Shown: positions 19,364-35,300, counted from the stretch's first letter. The stretch is DNA of 64,000 bases from Pythium myriotylum (GCA_023091665.1 JALJCQ010000030.1:3164501-3228500); one strand, 5' to 3'. The notes: generated from the letters alone by a model not told the origin. Numbers and translations are program-made.

Positions 19364-20394
19364 GGGGGGCGACGAGGAGCGAGGTCAAGGCAAGGCGCCG
19401 GAGGTCTTGACCATGGAGTGGGGGGCTGGCGTCGAATTGGGGAATGGCGAAGAGCGAGGAGGACGCCAAGACCTCCGGATCCTCCGGACGCGGCAGTCAG
19501 TCCAAACCGGCCCCCGCTGTGACGGGCGGTCGGGGACATGACCACCCATTGGTGCGGTCGCGCGGTCGCAGCGCTGGGTGCGGATCCGGAACTCGAGGGC
19601 CACACTGGACATCCACGGACCGAGGGAGTCCACGTGGGTGAACCAAAAAAAAACAAATCACAAAAAAAAAAATCCCTTTGCTCCTCCTCCCCGTTCTTCG
19701 AATGGAGCTGGCTGGACAGCCCCGTCCAGAGAAGTTGATCCGCGAGGAGACTCATCAGGCCGCCGGCTTTTTTTCCCTTGTCAAACCAGTTCAGAGCCGC
19801 GTCGGCGAGAAAGCGTCGGGCGGCGACGTGACGACGCTCGGCCCCGTGGCTCGCTTCTTCCCCTTCGTCAGCAGGCCGTTTACACCACCACGGCGCATTT
19901 GCCAGCGTCCATGTCTGTGTCGTGCCCAGCGACGCGACGAAAACAAAAAAAAACCAACAGCGGTGCAAAAGCTGTGCGTCGGACTGTCAACTCAATGCGT
20001 TTAGTCACAAAAGAAGGTAGGAACTGTCAACTCCATTGTGTTGCGTTGGACGATCTGATCTCTACCGTGTTTTGGGGCGCGAGTAGCATTATCAGGTTCT
20101 GGACTTCTTCCCTGTGTCCACGCGATTCGAGCACACGGTATCATCCTATTTACGTATAACATGATACTATTTATTCATACAAACACGAGCTATCTTCCTA
20201 TCCACAATACTTTGAAAACTCATACCAACCCTGAAATGATGCGTCGACATGGTCGACCCATGCCAGGGAGTCGACCGTTGCCTCATCACATGCAGGTGCG
20301 CGTGGGCGTCTCTCGGGTGCCACGAGAACCCTCTCGCTTCCCACGGCCGACGTGGCACGCGCGCGCGTGTGCGCAACGACTGGCTGCGAGGCGC
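19364..20394. other. Intergenic region upstream of carbonic anhydrase 2
   Basis: About 1 kb between the carbonic anhydrase ATG and the stop of the dynein gene. It contains A-rich runs (19646-19672, about 19943-19953) and scattered CTGGAC/TCCGGA words. I see no coding exon. Confidence 0.5.
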
Positions 20395-23300
20395 TCAGGG
20401 CGCCGCGAAGGCCAGATACGGCGCCACGAGCGCGCAGACCGCCGGCCCCACGGGCAGCGGCAGCTCCAGTGCGACGCCGCCGCGTGTCAGCAGCGCGCAG
20501 CTGCGCTCGGCGCGGCGCGCATCTCTCTCTGGCGCTCGCTGGCAGAGCACGCTCACGCGCTGCGGCGCGCGCGGGCTCTGGCGGTCGAGCGGCTGCAGGT
20601 AGCCGCGCTCGGCGTCCCAGAGCGCGAGGCGCAGCTCCAGTCCACTGAGCACGGCGAACGTTCCTTCCGGCACCCGAGTCTCGTCATCAGATCGGTGCGC
20701 TTCGTCGCTTGATTCAACGCGGAGAGAGAAGACGACGTCGCGCAGCGTCGAGCCTTCAGATAGGGGAGCAGCGCCGTGCTGCTGCTGGCTCGCGAGCTCG
20801 AGCAAGTAGTAGAGGCTCGCACAGGATGGGACGCCTGGCAGCCACCACTCGATCCATGGCTGCGGCGCTCGCTGCTGCTGCTGCTCCAAGTTTTTGCGCC
20901 ATCGTCGGTGGTGCGCGAGCAGCACGTCGAGAGAGACGTCCAGAGTTGCGAGCAAGTGCGTGGGAGAAAGCATGGCCACGCGCTCTCGGAGCCGAGCTGG
21001 TACGCGATTGCAGAGAACGGCGAGCACGTCGTTCTGGGTCTCGACGTCCGCGACCGCCGCGAGCGTGGCTTGCTCTTCAGAGACGCAAAGCGACTTCCAA
21101 TGGAGGAGCGCGTCGATGAGCTTGCTCACGGCGGTTCGCACCGCGTTGACGTGGGAGTTGTAGCACGAGACAAACGAGGCGAGACACTGTGACTGCAAAG
21201 AAGCGGCGATCGAGTCGGTCGCGTCAGTCGGATCTTCCACATTGAGCTCCCGATTAGTCGCGGTCACTTCGCCGAGAGTTAACTGGGTTTGCTCGACAGA
21301 CGCCTCTCTCTCGGCGTCTCCAGGAGGGTCACCGGTCTCCTCTGCTTCGTCGTCGCTGCATTGGACGCCACCACTCTCTTCATCACAATGCGCAGAGCTC
21401 TCGGCAGTGGCGGCCTTACTGCTCGGGTCGCCGTGGCTGAACTCGGGAGGAAGGATGTACTCGTTCACGAGGCGGAGACAACGAAGAGCATCATCAAGGA
21501 TGATTTGCGATGCTACTGAGCCGTAGCGTATGGGCCGTCTGACCCAACCGAATAGTTCGACCCACACGGGCGAAGTGTGACTCGAGTCTGGATGAGGCGC
21601 GTGGTCCCCCTCGACAGGGACAAATAGTCCAAAGAGATCACGGGAGACCGCTTCGACTGTCCCGTCGATTTTCTCAGAGTACGACCAGAGAGTTTCGAGC
21701 CAGGACTCGGCGTCTCGGACTGAGTTTCGCAGAATTTCGAAAGGCAAGTTCATGCCGGCGAGCAGTGACGCTGTCCCACCTGATGACTGTCGGTTCATGA
21801 TTGTGCGGGACGATGCAGTGTGACTAGGAGGCGTTGCCATTGTGGAGAGAGAGAGCGACGAGCCAGCAACATTGAGTATTCGATGGCTTCGACCACTCCG
21901 TGAACTCGATATGCCAGGAGCATATGGCATGGAGAATGTCGAGTGTGTCGCGTTCGTTTGTGTGAGCGTCGACTCGCGTACCAAGCAAATGAATTCGCCG
22001 CATAGTTTACGCAGCACTGCCAACTCTTGCTGGGTCCTCGCTTGTCTCGGATAGTTGGCCATGTAAACGAGACTCTGCACTCGCATGAAAAGCTGCTCGG
22101 ATCGCTCTTGCGGAGACGGGAGAGGGGTTGCTTTGTTTGGTGCTCGCGCTTGGACGAAGAGGGAGAGCAACTGATTGAGAGCCGAGATGAACACGTCCCA
22201 CGAGTATTGCTCGGACGGAACCTCGACACTCGAAATGCTTGCATACTGGCACAGTGAAAGTTGCCGCCGGTACGTCAAGGTTGAGTGGAAGACGACGAGA
22301 ACTGTTAGATGGTGCCACAGTTGAACACCAAGCCAACAGACATCTTGAGCCGTCTCACACAACATGCCTCGACTCGTTTTTACCGTAGGATCGCTTTCTT
22401 GACCTGCCAAAACCTGGCGGATCGTGTCCGCGCACGGATGGAATGCAACCGCGACCAAGACTTCCTGGATGCATCGCTTGAAAGACGGTGAGCCGCCTCC
22501 ACCAACTTCAGTCGGTTCGGCATTGATTACCACTGTGTTTGCGCGAATATGCGGAGGTATGGCGCTTGTGTCTTGGGTCACCGCGATGAATGAAGGTGGC
22601 GCGGTTGTTGCCTTCAGTAATGCTGTCGTATCAGAACGTCGGTGCTGCAATCCATGAGTGGAGAACCGGCGTGCAGTCGGTCCACGACTTTGGAGACTGA
22701 GAGAGACCGTACCACTGCTTGGGACCCCTTTTGCATGTTCCGCCGATGAGTTCGCCACTCTCTGTATTGGTTTGCCGCTAGTCTCGTATCGTCGTAGCTC
22801 AGTCGACATCGTTTTCTCTGGACTTGCGTTGACGAGGTGGTGTAGCTCTTCCCACAGTTCGCTCATCGTGGCTGAGTCAGCTCCCAGTTGGAAATTGATA
22901 ATTGTCAGAGGGACATCCTCAAGGAATGATTCGAGTTTGTCCTGATCAATCTGAAGCAATCCCGTGAATTTGTTCACCATCAACGCACACTCAGTCAATG
23001 GTGATGATGCTTGACGTCGATCACCTCCCAGAATTTCCGAGTGTAAGCGTGCGTTAGGCAGCATGAACACTGTATCAAGTTGTTTGCTGGACGCGAATGG
23101 CCGAGCTAATGCCGCTTTGAGAACTTCTAGACGGTTGTCGTGCGAGCTCGTGGATTTGAAAAAAGCGAGTACTAGGAAATTAAAGCCACCGAAGGGAGAG
23201 GACGACTTCACTGCGATCGACGTAGTGTTGGGGAATCCATGTACAATATCTAGCCACCCAAGCTGTGTATCTGCATCTGACTCGCGAAATTCGTCCCTCA

Positions 23301-26300
23301 AAAATTGTACTTGCACTCCATATAGCTGAAGAATTTTATCGCATAGTGATTCAGCCAAGTGAGGATACACCGACAAAGCCGACTTAACTCGCTCCGCCCT
23401 ACAGCGGCTCGCGGCGAACACAGGAGAGAGATCCGGTGAAGACGTCAACATTGATGATTCTCTGTAAGACGTTCCTGGTACCTCGCTATGGCCACTCACG
23501 ACGAGGGAGGTAATCGTCTCAAAATCTTGTTGATTTTGTAACAGTACTTCGTAGTCGCCACATTCCCCGTCACTTTTCCAATGACTGAGCTTGAGCAAAG
23601 CAAGCAAGCGCCTGAGTCGCAAGTATTCGGTGTCCTGAAAGGATTTCGTGATGGCCTCAGTCACCGGGGAATGGCAAATTGTTTGATCAGCAGGATATTG
23701 ACGCTCGAGATACCACGTGAAGTGGGCCACAAACTTGAACCAGTCGACCGTGTCCTGAACCAATGGCATGATTTGCTGGAGCATCCTCTTCACGATCTCG
23801 CCAATACTGTCGAAGCCACCGGCTTTGCTTGGCACGGTTCCTGCCGCCATCGACGAACTTGGCTGCTGATGAAGACCAACAACTCCCAACTTGCTAGAGG
23901 AACGAGCGATTGAACCTTGGGCGGCAGATGATGCCATATGCGTAGGTGACGGATGCTGCGAAGTACTCATGGTGACTTGTGGGCGCCGCACAGCCACTAA
24001 GAACATTGATACGAATAAACGAATCGAGAGTAGCTCACGTGCCGTTGAACCTGTCACGACAGACTCCGCAGTTGAGTTGACTCCGTTGAAAATCGCGGCT
24101 CCCAAACGGGCAATCATCGACTGCTTTTCAACCGCCAAAATCCGTTCCTGAATTTCTATGCGCTTCTGCTGTAACCCAGCTCGTACCTCTTGGGACTTCG
24201 CGCAAGCTGCCCGAATCAGGTCTGTCTCTTGAAGCTCAAATTGTCCACGGACAGCAGCACCTTGAATCAGCTTCGTCAGATCAGCCTTGGCATCTTCGTA
24301 CTGAAAGTGCAGACGCTCAAAGTCGCGTACAGACTGCTTCAATCCAAACCCATGTTGTCCACCTTCGAAGAGACCAGGGTACCATAATTTATCCAGAATA
24401 ATCCCTGTGATCTCAGACGAGTACGTTCGTGCTGAAATTACCGGAACTCGGGACATGAGTGAATCACCGAATGCTGAAGTTTCGTGGTAAGAGATCATGA
24501 CTGCGCGGAAGGATTTGTGTACGGGAACGATATTTGGGTTGTTGTTCTGATTGTCGCTACCCTCAGTGGATGAACTGCTCTCGTCTCTCTTGAGTATGAG
24601 ATATTCGCTAGCGTTTTCATTCTCTGTTGACGTTGTAGTTGACCGATGCCAATGAAATAACTCCCACAGCTTTCCCAACTTGTACTCACAATCAAGTGGA
24701 TCAACATCTAGAATAAGGAGTTGGTGGCCCTCTTGGACTGCAGTCAAGATAGTTTCTTGTAAATCAGTTGCATTGGCACGGACCATGAAAAACTGAGTCC
24801 ACTTCCACACATTCCGAGCGCACGTCACAAGCAAATCCTCCATTTCGATCGTATAGCTCGTGATCATGACCACCGGAAAACCGGCCGCTGTGGTTTGAGA
24901 CAGGAGAGCAGCATCATGAAGGTTTTTCTCCGAAAACAAACAACCGCAGCAGCTTGGGATCCGCCACACATTTTCCCGTTGGGAAAAGAGTGTATTTGGA
25001 TTATTCAGTATTGTTGAAGGTAGTGTCGTAAGCTTTTTTGCGCTATCCGATTGATCTTTCAAAGACTGTTCTTTAATCTTGATGGATATTGTCGGAATAA
25101 AACAAAACTCGATATTACAATCGATGTCGTCTTCACTGAGCGATGGTGCAAATTCTCGTAGATAGATGCTCCTCCATTTTTCAAACAAACGTAGACGATC
25201 GCTGGTGTCAAAATGGGCGCCATAGGCGAGATTAGCAGCCGCAAGAAGTGCGTTCCACCAAGTAAGACCCAACCGACGCTTCTGATCAAGCCAACATGAT
25301 TCTATCTCGGCCTCACACTTTTCGTCTCCAAGAACGTCGAGGACGATGCGGCCGCTGTCGAGTCGGTTCTTGCGTGATTCCATCTCATCAACTGTCTGAC
25401 GGCGAAGAGAATGCGCTTCTTCAAGGGTGACCTTTGTTTTTGCAAATGCTTCGTCAGCTTCAACCACGCGCTGCTTACTGACTTGGTACTCTTGCATTAA
25501 TAGTCGAAGACGAGACTGTGCCTGCTCAAGCTTTTGGAGAGTCGGCATCACCTGGCGACGAGCTGTGGCGTACTGGTACATTGCACGCACCCACACTACC
25601 ATCATGCTTGCAGCGACACTTTGTTTCTCCACCTCTTCTCGATGAAAGCGAGGATCGTGTATGTACGTTGTCTCCAATTTCTCGACGATGTCATCAGAGA
25701 TATTGTCCTTGTCGAAAGTGAGTAGTGTGTGAACAACATTAGAATCACTCAGTATCTTTCGTGCGTTATCCCATGCTGGTTCAAGCTGGAACATGACACA
25801 AATCGCATCCAATACCAGATGGACGAGAAGTGGTGGGCTGTTGAACGACTTAATCTCAATAATATGACGTTTGTCAATCAAGAGCAGTGCAGCGTTAGCC
25901 TCCTCCAGGCACGCCATTGGGACGTGAAGTTCAGCTTGAGCACGTAACTCCATTTCATTTGTTACTTGGACTTGGTCTTCTGCAGATTCCTGGTATCGCT
26001 TCATCATGTCACGAATGCGATCACAGTCTTCCTTCTGTTCCAAGAGCAAATCCTGCGAAACTTCAATCTGTCGGTCGCAACTCTCGAGTTGTCCCTTCAG
26101 TTCCCCGTCTCTGTCTTGTAGCTTCCACAGCGCTTTTTCCATACTTCTGTACACGTACATAAACCACTCAACCTTTCGTCGCCTCTCTCGTTCCTCCGAG
26201 TAATAGCTCCATAGGAATCTCCCGAAAAACCTCGCCATCGATATTGCGTACTCGGTGGAAAGTTTACGGCTTCCATCGGCTGCAAGACCCTTCGCCGAAG

Positions 26301-29300
26301 TGTGCATCTCAGCTGCAAACGCTACGATGTTGCTAAGCTGGTGCTCGACTCGGTCTAGAAATTGAATCATATCAGCTCGACTCTCCAAGTCTTCCAGATC
26401 AATCTCCGATTCCCGCTGGATCCTGCTTCGAAGTCTAGACTGCACTTCTTTTCGAAAGGTGCTGTACAATAAGGTTTTCAAAGATTTGATGTCCAGAGGT
26501 GACATCCTCGCCAAACTGCATGACCGAAGCACTTGGGGCATCATCGATGCGACAGCTTCACACTCATCGGAATCGACCATAATGACAACTCTGAGGTGTT
26601 TTCGCATGCGTTGAATGATTTGCTGCCACTTTCCACTTGTCATCCCAAGCGGACGCATCAAAGACATGATCGTAGCCGTGACACTCTCATTTTCTACTTC
26701 GCACTTCCTCGTGAAGTCATCTTGATCTTGCTGGTACCGTAGTTGAACTTGCGTTAGCCGTATGAATAGTATATGCTGATACTTTTTCTCGAGTTCGTGG
26801 TAGGAAGAGGAAGCCCGACTCTTTGGTAACGAAGCGTCTTCGCCCATTGCCAAGATTTCATGTTCCTTCTCCATCTCGACTTCCTGTCGAACGCGTGCAA
26901 CATTCGATTGGTACCTCTGCTCGAGGTCGATCAGTCGCTCATCTCTAACACGACAAGCAAGGTGAATTTGCTCGTCCAGGTTGAAGGCCCCTGGAATCTC
27001 ACCCGCAATCATTAGTGCTAATAGCTGGCTTATCAAAGACCTTGGCCAGTGCTGCAATCTTTTCACTACAAGTGTGGCACACTCAAGTTCCACGCCTATG
27101 CGCTGAAAGAGCTGAGAAACGACGTGTTTCCATTTCTTCTCCAATCTATTTGCATCCGGCACGCCTTCCATAGTCCATATGCTTTGCGGTTGGGATGTTT
27201 GCCGTACAGCACAGGCATAGCGGATTAGAATGTCACGACCACTTCCAGGAGATGCGAGTAATACGCATCGTGATCCTTGTGGGGCAAAGACACGTTCGAG
27301 TGTCGCGATGTTGGTTGCCTGCCAACAAAAAAGTGGATTTAGTGACAGCTAGCCCGACTGAGTAAAACTAACCGAACTTACCACTAAAGGTGTCACACTC
27401 GGGGCTCCTTGTGGTAGCTGAGCGAGATTCATTTGAAGAGAGAGGTCCGTTACCTGATTCACGTCCATTTCACCAGTTGAATGGGGTTCGAACACGTGTA
27501 TGGCAGCGAACATAGAATCAAATGACTGGGTGAAACTGTCGTCATAAACGGGTGTTCCGTCGACGAGAAGTGGGATCTCAGCGTATATCCACCTCGAGTT
27601 TCCAAGCGAAGCCGCCCTCGAAGTAGTTCTGGATGATATCCCGCCTGATATCGAACCCTCGATGACGTTTTCAAGAGTCTTCCGACGAATGAGCTTGATA
27701 CTGTTTCGACGTTGTAACTGCCGGGGACCGTCTCTACCGTCACCGCTTACCTCACCACCGCTCGATCTTTGATAGTACAGCGAGGAGAGCACAAATGCCC
27801 ACGTTGAGATTACGTGGAGTTTTTTTCGCTCGTATGCCGCCCGCTGCTGAGGTGACAGGATCAAATCGAAGTCCGATAACTTCTTGTCCGTTAGATCGAG
27901 AAGTTCTCCTGAGAAAAACGCAAGCAAGCCATTCATATTTGTCGACGTATTCAAGTTTGTTGCACGCGTTGTTTCTCTTTCATCGTGCGACGCGACACTC
28001 GTTGAGCCAACTGCCGGAGTCAACTTTGAGCTTTCGCTGACAGTGGTTGTGCTCAGTGAGTTCGCGGCCGTCTTCTTATTGTGACCGTGCTGACTAGGAT
28101 CAATTCCGTCTAGAAGAACGCGAACTCGATAAATGTCTGCTTGGACGAGCGGCATCCAATGAGGCACCGGTGCGCTTCCGAATGATTTCAACGCTTCGTG
28201 GGACCATAACCTTGTCAAGGTATCTGAGTCTAAGAGAAACGCCGGCTCTATGGAGCAGATACCAGAGTATAGACGACTGAGAGTATGCAGATCAAAACTC
28301 ATACCCGCATACACATCGTCCAAGGCTGTGGCGCGTCGTCGGAGCCTTTCCCACAAGACAGTTGTAGCTGAGACAATGACTGGGAGGTGTTGCCGCAAGA
28401 TCGTCGAGACTTTCTCAACTGAGCATGGTGAATTTCGCTCCCATTGCGCAACGACTAGTGTGTGGAAAATCGTGTATAGATCCGAGAGGGTACAGGCAGG
28501 AGCATAGACGGGAACAAACTGCTTGATAAGTTTTGCTAGCGAGTCGTGCTTGGTTGTCAATGAGGATCTCCCTAAAGATTTGGATGTAAGTGTCGGCATC
28601 GCGAGGGAAGAAATTGAAGCCACCATCATGAGATTCTCAATTGTTATAGATGTGGCTCCGAGGCCATTTATCGGCCGACTGAGCACACTGCCAAGCTCAT
28701 GGACGGATCGAAGGTACTCGTGACACGACGGAAACACTTCATCTTGATCCATGACTGGTAAATGAAGGTCATCAATAAGAAGGACAGCCACCTTGCCGGG
28801 AGGTGGCTCAAAAATCCCATTTCGCTCGCGTTGTAGCATTCGTTCAAGACACTTCGCTAGTCCGTCAATACCTCGATCTGCTTGATTCATCGCAAAAAAG
28901 AAAGGGATAAAGTCCCCCACGTCGAACTTGCTCACCATGCCCGACTTGTTTGGCTGCAGGCTTGGCTGCAGAAACCATTGCGAGTCTGCTTTGGAGCTTT
29001 TGCTCCTATCTGTTCCAGCATTTTGACCCCCATTGCCGTTTATCCTCGACTGTCCATAACGTTCTGCGGCAGTCCTTGCTGCAGCTTCTGCCGCTGCTTT
29101 GTTCACTTTCCGAAATCGCTTCGCCAGGCGTTTGACAAGCCCCACTTGGTGCAGCCGGATGCGATCGAGGGATGCGTACGGGTTATCGGTTTCCGCGAAC
29201 AAGGGTACTCGAAGAAGCGCAACCCCTCTTTTTCGTTTTGGGGTGCCATCTGTCGTAACTCCGGCGGATAGTGTCGGAGGTGGAACGGGTATGCTCGCAT

Positions 29301-32300
29301 AGTTCGAAGTGGTCAACACTTTGATAGATTCCACTTGCCTCAAGAAATTTTGCAGAAGTGTTGTCTTGCGCGATGTGTCACTACCAACAAGTAACACCCC
29401 TCTAGCACTGCGGATGGATTCTTTCATTGCAGCATGCACAACCAAGCTCGACTGTGTAGGGACGAAAAGGGAGTGAGAATGCTGATCCCAGTTCGATACT
29501 CCAGAACTGAGAGTCCCAAGTTGATGCCGCCAAAGTTTCTCGCGCAAGATGACAGCATCACTGGAATCTAAACTCACAAATCGAAGGCCATTTATATCAG
29601 CGAGAACCTCGAACAAGTTTGCATCTCGCCCACAATCCTCCCAAACGTACGAGAGAGAGTCGAACGTCCTCTTGATTTTCCCGCTAATTAGTAGCTGGAG
29701 TGCGCGAGTACGCGAGTCATCTCCACCAGATACACAGCAAGTACAGAATCCCCACAACAACGCATACACAATCGCCATTTCTACGCGGTGCCGAATCTCG
29801 TCCTCTGGGATCATTACTAGTGGACAAGAATCGTTGTTTCTCGATGCCGTACACGAAGCCGCAACTCGGTTGAGCATAGCCTGAAGCAATGATAACATGT
29901 ACTCGACGCGATGCAAGATTGAAATTGAAAAAATCACTCCGTAGTCGTCCATAATTGCAAACAGCTGACCTAGGATATCTGACTCGAGAAGTTTGTTTGC
30001 AATGGTGTCATACACAAGAGCTGACATTTTGGCCAGATGAGCAATGAACGGCTCACCGTCCGCTGAAAATGACCCCTCAAGACGCTGCTGCTGCAAGAAG
30101 CGATGGATGCAAGCAAAGTGAATTGGTACTGCGTCTTCGTCGTCTTTGTCAATTTCCTCCTCTTCTGCGAACACAACAACAGCACAATGCTGAAGAATAG
30201 CCGGTGTCGCGTTCTCCAAGTTCCAAGTGTCAAAGATGAATCGTAAATTAGGTGGAATCGTCATGAAGTCACCATCGTGGAATCGCATCAGCTCACGAAA
30301 AGGGGTTTCGCAATTGTCCATGCGACCGAACACCGACTTCTTTGTCAGCACTGACAAAACGATGTCCAGCCACGATCCACAACAAGTGGCTCCTCCATCG
30401 AAAACTATCCACAAGAGCTTTTGCATCGCAAGCAACGATCCAAAGGTTGCCGATCCGTGTGAACTGTTTAAAATATGCCGAATCTCGTGATCAGTGCCTA
30501 GTCCGTAGAGCTCTTGGGCATCTCGGATGAAACGTCCGAGAAGAGACTTCACGTGCCCTTTTTGATCGGTGCTCGAACTTCCAAACAGTTGTGCTAGCGT
30601 CAGCGATGCTGGAAAAACAACACGAACCGTAACGAATGGAGCATTGGCAGGATCTGGCGGTCTTGTGGGTGTAAATGAGTGTGCGTGTGGAATGTTGTCG
30701 ACTCGACCAGACGCTGCCAAATGAGCTTCTGGGTGCGGTTCACTTCGAGTTACACTCTCAGCTAGCAGCTCATTCTTCCATTTTGACATGGTGACACTGA
30801 GAACTTCTCTCATTGCGCCTTTGCCGACCCCGCTTGGCCCAACGGCGATGACTCCAACGGACGAACACAAGCCTTTCATAACTTCGATAGACTTTGTGAT
30901 CAGTCGGCGTCGAGGAATATAATGACTTTCATGTGCGGCTTCAAAGAGCAGTTCTTCAAGTTTTTCCGATTCGAGTGCCTGGTTGGAAGCGTTCCTACGT
31001 CTCCACTGTTTTGTGTACCATTCACGAGCGTGATTTTGGTATTTGAAACATCGACCGAGAGCATCACGAACAATTATTGGTACGTCCGCTCCAGTCGATG
31101 AGAAAAGTGGGGAGCACAACTCCATAAATGCCTCACAGATAAGATAGCACTGTAGCTCTTCTCGCTGGAATGCCTCCAAATTCTTCCGTGCACCTTCTGC
31201 AACTTTTGCAATGACTTCTTTTGCCAACTGCAGTGAGAAGACATTTGAGGCCGATTGAACTAGAGTTTCCGGAAAGAGAGGTTCCAGTGATTTCAGCTGG
31301 CTCCAAAGGAGATTCAACTTCTGCGCAGTTCGCTTCGGCGCCTCAAGATGTCTGCTATATAAAAGTGCCTCTAATACAATGACCATCTCATGGTCCATAG
31401 ACACTGAGATGCAGGCAAAGGTTCGAGCCAGAAGATCAAGCTCATGGTTTGTTTGCAACCAGCGAGGGCAGGCCAAGGTTGGATGATCCGAGGAGAAGAT
31501 TAAAGTCGTACCTGGAACCCATGGAAGGGGATGATTCTGCAAGTCAGTGATGGGTATCTTGCATAGTGCGGACAGCTAATCCATGGCAGTTAATCAGCTA
31601 CCCAGGTGCATTCAAATGTGAACGATCGAACTCACCTGGACCTTCAATAAAACCGGGCATATCAAGCGAAATAATCCCAGAATCTCGGCTTGGGGCCGAA
31701 CACCAATAAAAAGCACCCCGCCAGCCTGAATGGCGCCACAAATTAGCTTTAGGCAGTGCGCAAGCTGGAGGTAACTTGACTTGTTTGACTCGGAGACATC
31801 CGTCCCAAACAGTCGACGACCAAACAGACGACTGATCTGAAGTGCAAGGCTTTGCTTGCCAGATCCGCTCGGGCCACTTAACAGCGTCACTTGGTTGTTT
31901 CTGGTCGCAGCGTAGACAGAGAAAACGAAACGCATACTGCGTGGTGTGAAAACTAACTCCGCGTTGTCGTTTGTGTAGTTGAAGCCATATGGAACTCTTG
32001 AGCCAGCAATCTCCACGTGGCAGTCATAGCCGACGGTTGTGCTATCATCGAAACGATGTTTGAGCTGCATCTCCCAATGGTTTCCTTCCCCGTAAGCGTT
32101 ACTACGATATGCTGAGCCACCGCTCGAAACACTCAAGAAATGTTCGTCCACCACATCGCGAAATTCGATTTCGAGAAGACGCAAACATGATAATAGCAAA
32201 AGATCTCGCGGAGTCATGTCAGTCAGTTGTGAATCTTCCTTCACTCCAAAAACTCGCTCCATGGTTACATCGCGCAAATCCTTGAGTCGAGAGTGTGTTG

Positions 32301-35300
32301 CGCTCTGGGAGGATGGAGAGACTGTCTCTTGCGACGTTGAGCCCTCTTTATTGACAAGAAGACTATCTAACAGCTCACACTGAAGAATACGATCAGCGAG
32401 AATGATACACTACGTGATGGATCAGCGTCAATGTAAAGGTAAACTCAACATCATTTCCAGAAAACTTACTTGGAGTGGAATTGCCTGAAGTGATGCCGTA
32501 TCGATAGCATTGCCTCCCATGACCGAAGCTTGCGACATCATCAGTAATGATTCCTTCGTCGACTTGCGCAGCGTTTCGATGAGACGTTTTTCTACTGCAA
32601 GAAGCCATTGCTCAGGGGGGCCACGTGCTTTTAAATTCTTCCCCATCGAAATCGTCTCAATGTGTGGAAATGAGCGAGACGAGATACTCAACACATCTTG
32701 ACATGCTTCTCGAGTGCCGAAATTAATCCGAGCGACGTTATCGAAACACTGATACAAATACTGTTGAATGTTGTTCACGTCGCGGACTCTCGATAGCAAG
32801 GTTGCAAGTTCTGTGTTTGAAAGCTTGTAGAAAGCTGGGAATACCCCACGCTTCATCTATGTAGAAGGAAACGAGTTAGTGACTCTTTTTGAAACAACCG
32901 AGTGTGGGAATCGCATACTTGTAGATGCTGCTTCAGAAACACAGCAGCGTTTTCAAACCCTTGGAATGTTGATTGTAGCGTCTGCCTGTTTTCAGTATTT
33001 GTGCCGAATGCTAAACACAACGGCCTCTTCATGATACCTTCCATTATTGCCTTCCAATTGGTGTCGTGCACTAGAAATGCCTTGCTTTCTTCCGGATAAG
33101 AACGGGAGAAGTCAACAGATAGCAGTTGTTGGAGCTGTTCCCGCTTTTGCTGACAGACAATGAGCAATTCCACCGTTTCCTTTGTGTGCGAAAGATCTTG
33201 GAGAAGCTTCATCATCTTCGGGTGGATAATTCGGGCGTAAGACGACGATTCCATGACCCTCAGTAAAACTTCGCTTTCCTCGAGCAAAGCCACAACTTCA
33301 GAACAGTCGCCCAGACATATCGCGTCTCTACCATCCCGATCTTTCTTCTGAAAGCATGGAATTTCTCTAGTTCCCCACGTTTTCTCCACACTCTGAAAGC
33401 TCTTGGCAATTGCCGCTTCGGCTGTAGCCTCTTCAGATATTTGATGGATCAGAGCGGCATACTTCACGGCCTCGATATTGAGAAGATGTCGCAAAGGCAA
33501 GTCCAGATATTTCATTTCGATAACGACCGGATCAGTGCTCGATGCCTCTTCGGTTTCTTCAAGTACATGAGGCTGGTAGCATACAAATGAACAATCGATT
33601 TTGTGCTCGAGCTTGATCCAATGCCGTTCTTCAAGGTTCTCGTTTCTTAGATCACGAATGACTGGCGTTAAGCCTTCGAGTACGGCTTTGCAGCTATCCA
33701 GTCGCTTGATAGCAGAAACATGCACTGATTGCTGCTGCAGGCGCTTTGTGACAGCATCGATCTTTGTCAGGAGACTCTTCATTTGCGCCAAATCGATGAG
33801 CCTTAGTGTTTCGTCTCGCTTTGCGTTAAGGTAACCTTCGGAATCATTCACAGCTTCCCATAGTTCCTGTTGCCAGCAAATTAGCGTGGTGCCTACGGCG
33901 GGTTACGATACACTTACGTTTTTCAGCTTTAGCTCGCTTGAAACAACCTGAAGCTCACTGAAATCTTCAAGCGGAGGTCTCCAGCCGTTCGTGAACTCAC
34001 AGAATACTCTCTGAACCCATACAAGCTGGGCTGATTGACTTGACAATGCCTCAGCCTTCTTTTCTAGAGCATTCGCAAGCTCGCGGGCGTGATGAGAGGC
34101 ACTATCAGCAGAGTTCATTGCCTGATCGGTCGAACTGGACTTGAGAAATTCAATGTCGTTATTAAGCTATACAGGTCTTATGAATCAGCGTAATTGAGTG
34201 AGTATAATTCCAGACGAACACACCTGTTTCACGTGCTCAAGGAGGATTGGCGATCTTTCATGAATATCAGAATCACGTTTCGACAGAGCATCATCGAGAT
34301 GAGTCCTGAAAGCAGCAAACTCAGGATCGCAGAGATCGAACACTTGACTAACTGAGTCTGGAACTTGAATGCCCAAACGCTCAAACATTTGGAACAATTC
34401 ATGCAAGAAAGCAAGGCTGGATTCCAACTCATCAACTTCATCGTGAACCTCGCGGAGGTTCAAGAGATAGTGAGAAAACGCCCTAAGATCGTCTTTCAGT
34501 GAAGGCTTTTCGATCCTCACACTAGCATTTCGTATCGAAACGCGGAATGTTTCACATTTCTCAAGGGCAAGCTGGGGAAACAGCGAACATAACTCTTGCA
34601 AGCATCGAGCTGGCGACGGTGATAACGAATTCTTCAGGTGGGATATATCGCACAGCAGGAATTCAACTGTTTGCGATTCCTTTAGATTTTGCACGTCTCG
34701 ATGAGTTGATTTGAATCGTCCTATATCTTCTTCCATGTCTCGGATTGAGTATTGACCCATTCGAAACCGTGCGCGGTATGTCTCAAAATCGATCGTTTCG
34801 TTCCCGGTGTAGGTAGTCAGAATATCGTCGTAAAGGCGTGACAGTGCTTCTGCTCCAGCGATTGCACTTCTGATAAGACGGTTTATGTTCACCCGCAGCA
34901 TCAAGCAGTGCGGATCATTTCCAACTCGTGTCACCAATCGTTCGTAGTTGGATTTTTTCCAACGCGACTCCTCCTCGCTATCACTGCTCACCTGTGGCAT
35001 TATACTTGTGAGTGTAACACCATCCTTTTCTTTAGCGATGGAACATGAACGAAAGTCGTCAGCAAACTCGAGTACGGCACGAAGCTCCTGATGAAGAGCA
35101 ACGGAAGGAATCCCCTGGAATAGCTCTATGAAATTTGCAAGAACCTCCTCGATAAGAGATGGAACTCGATCAAGCGATGGTTTGAAGATGATGGAGCACG
35201 CTTTCGACGGTTCATTTACCTGTAACATCAGGCTTACGTGCAACAACGTCACTGGTGACAGGGTATCAAATTGCTGTATTTGCTTCGCCGTGCTCTCCAG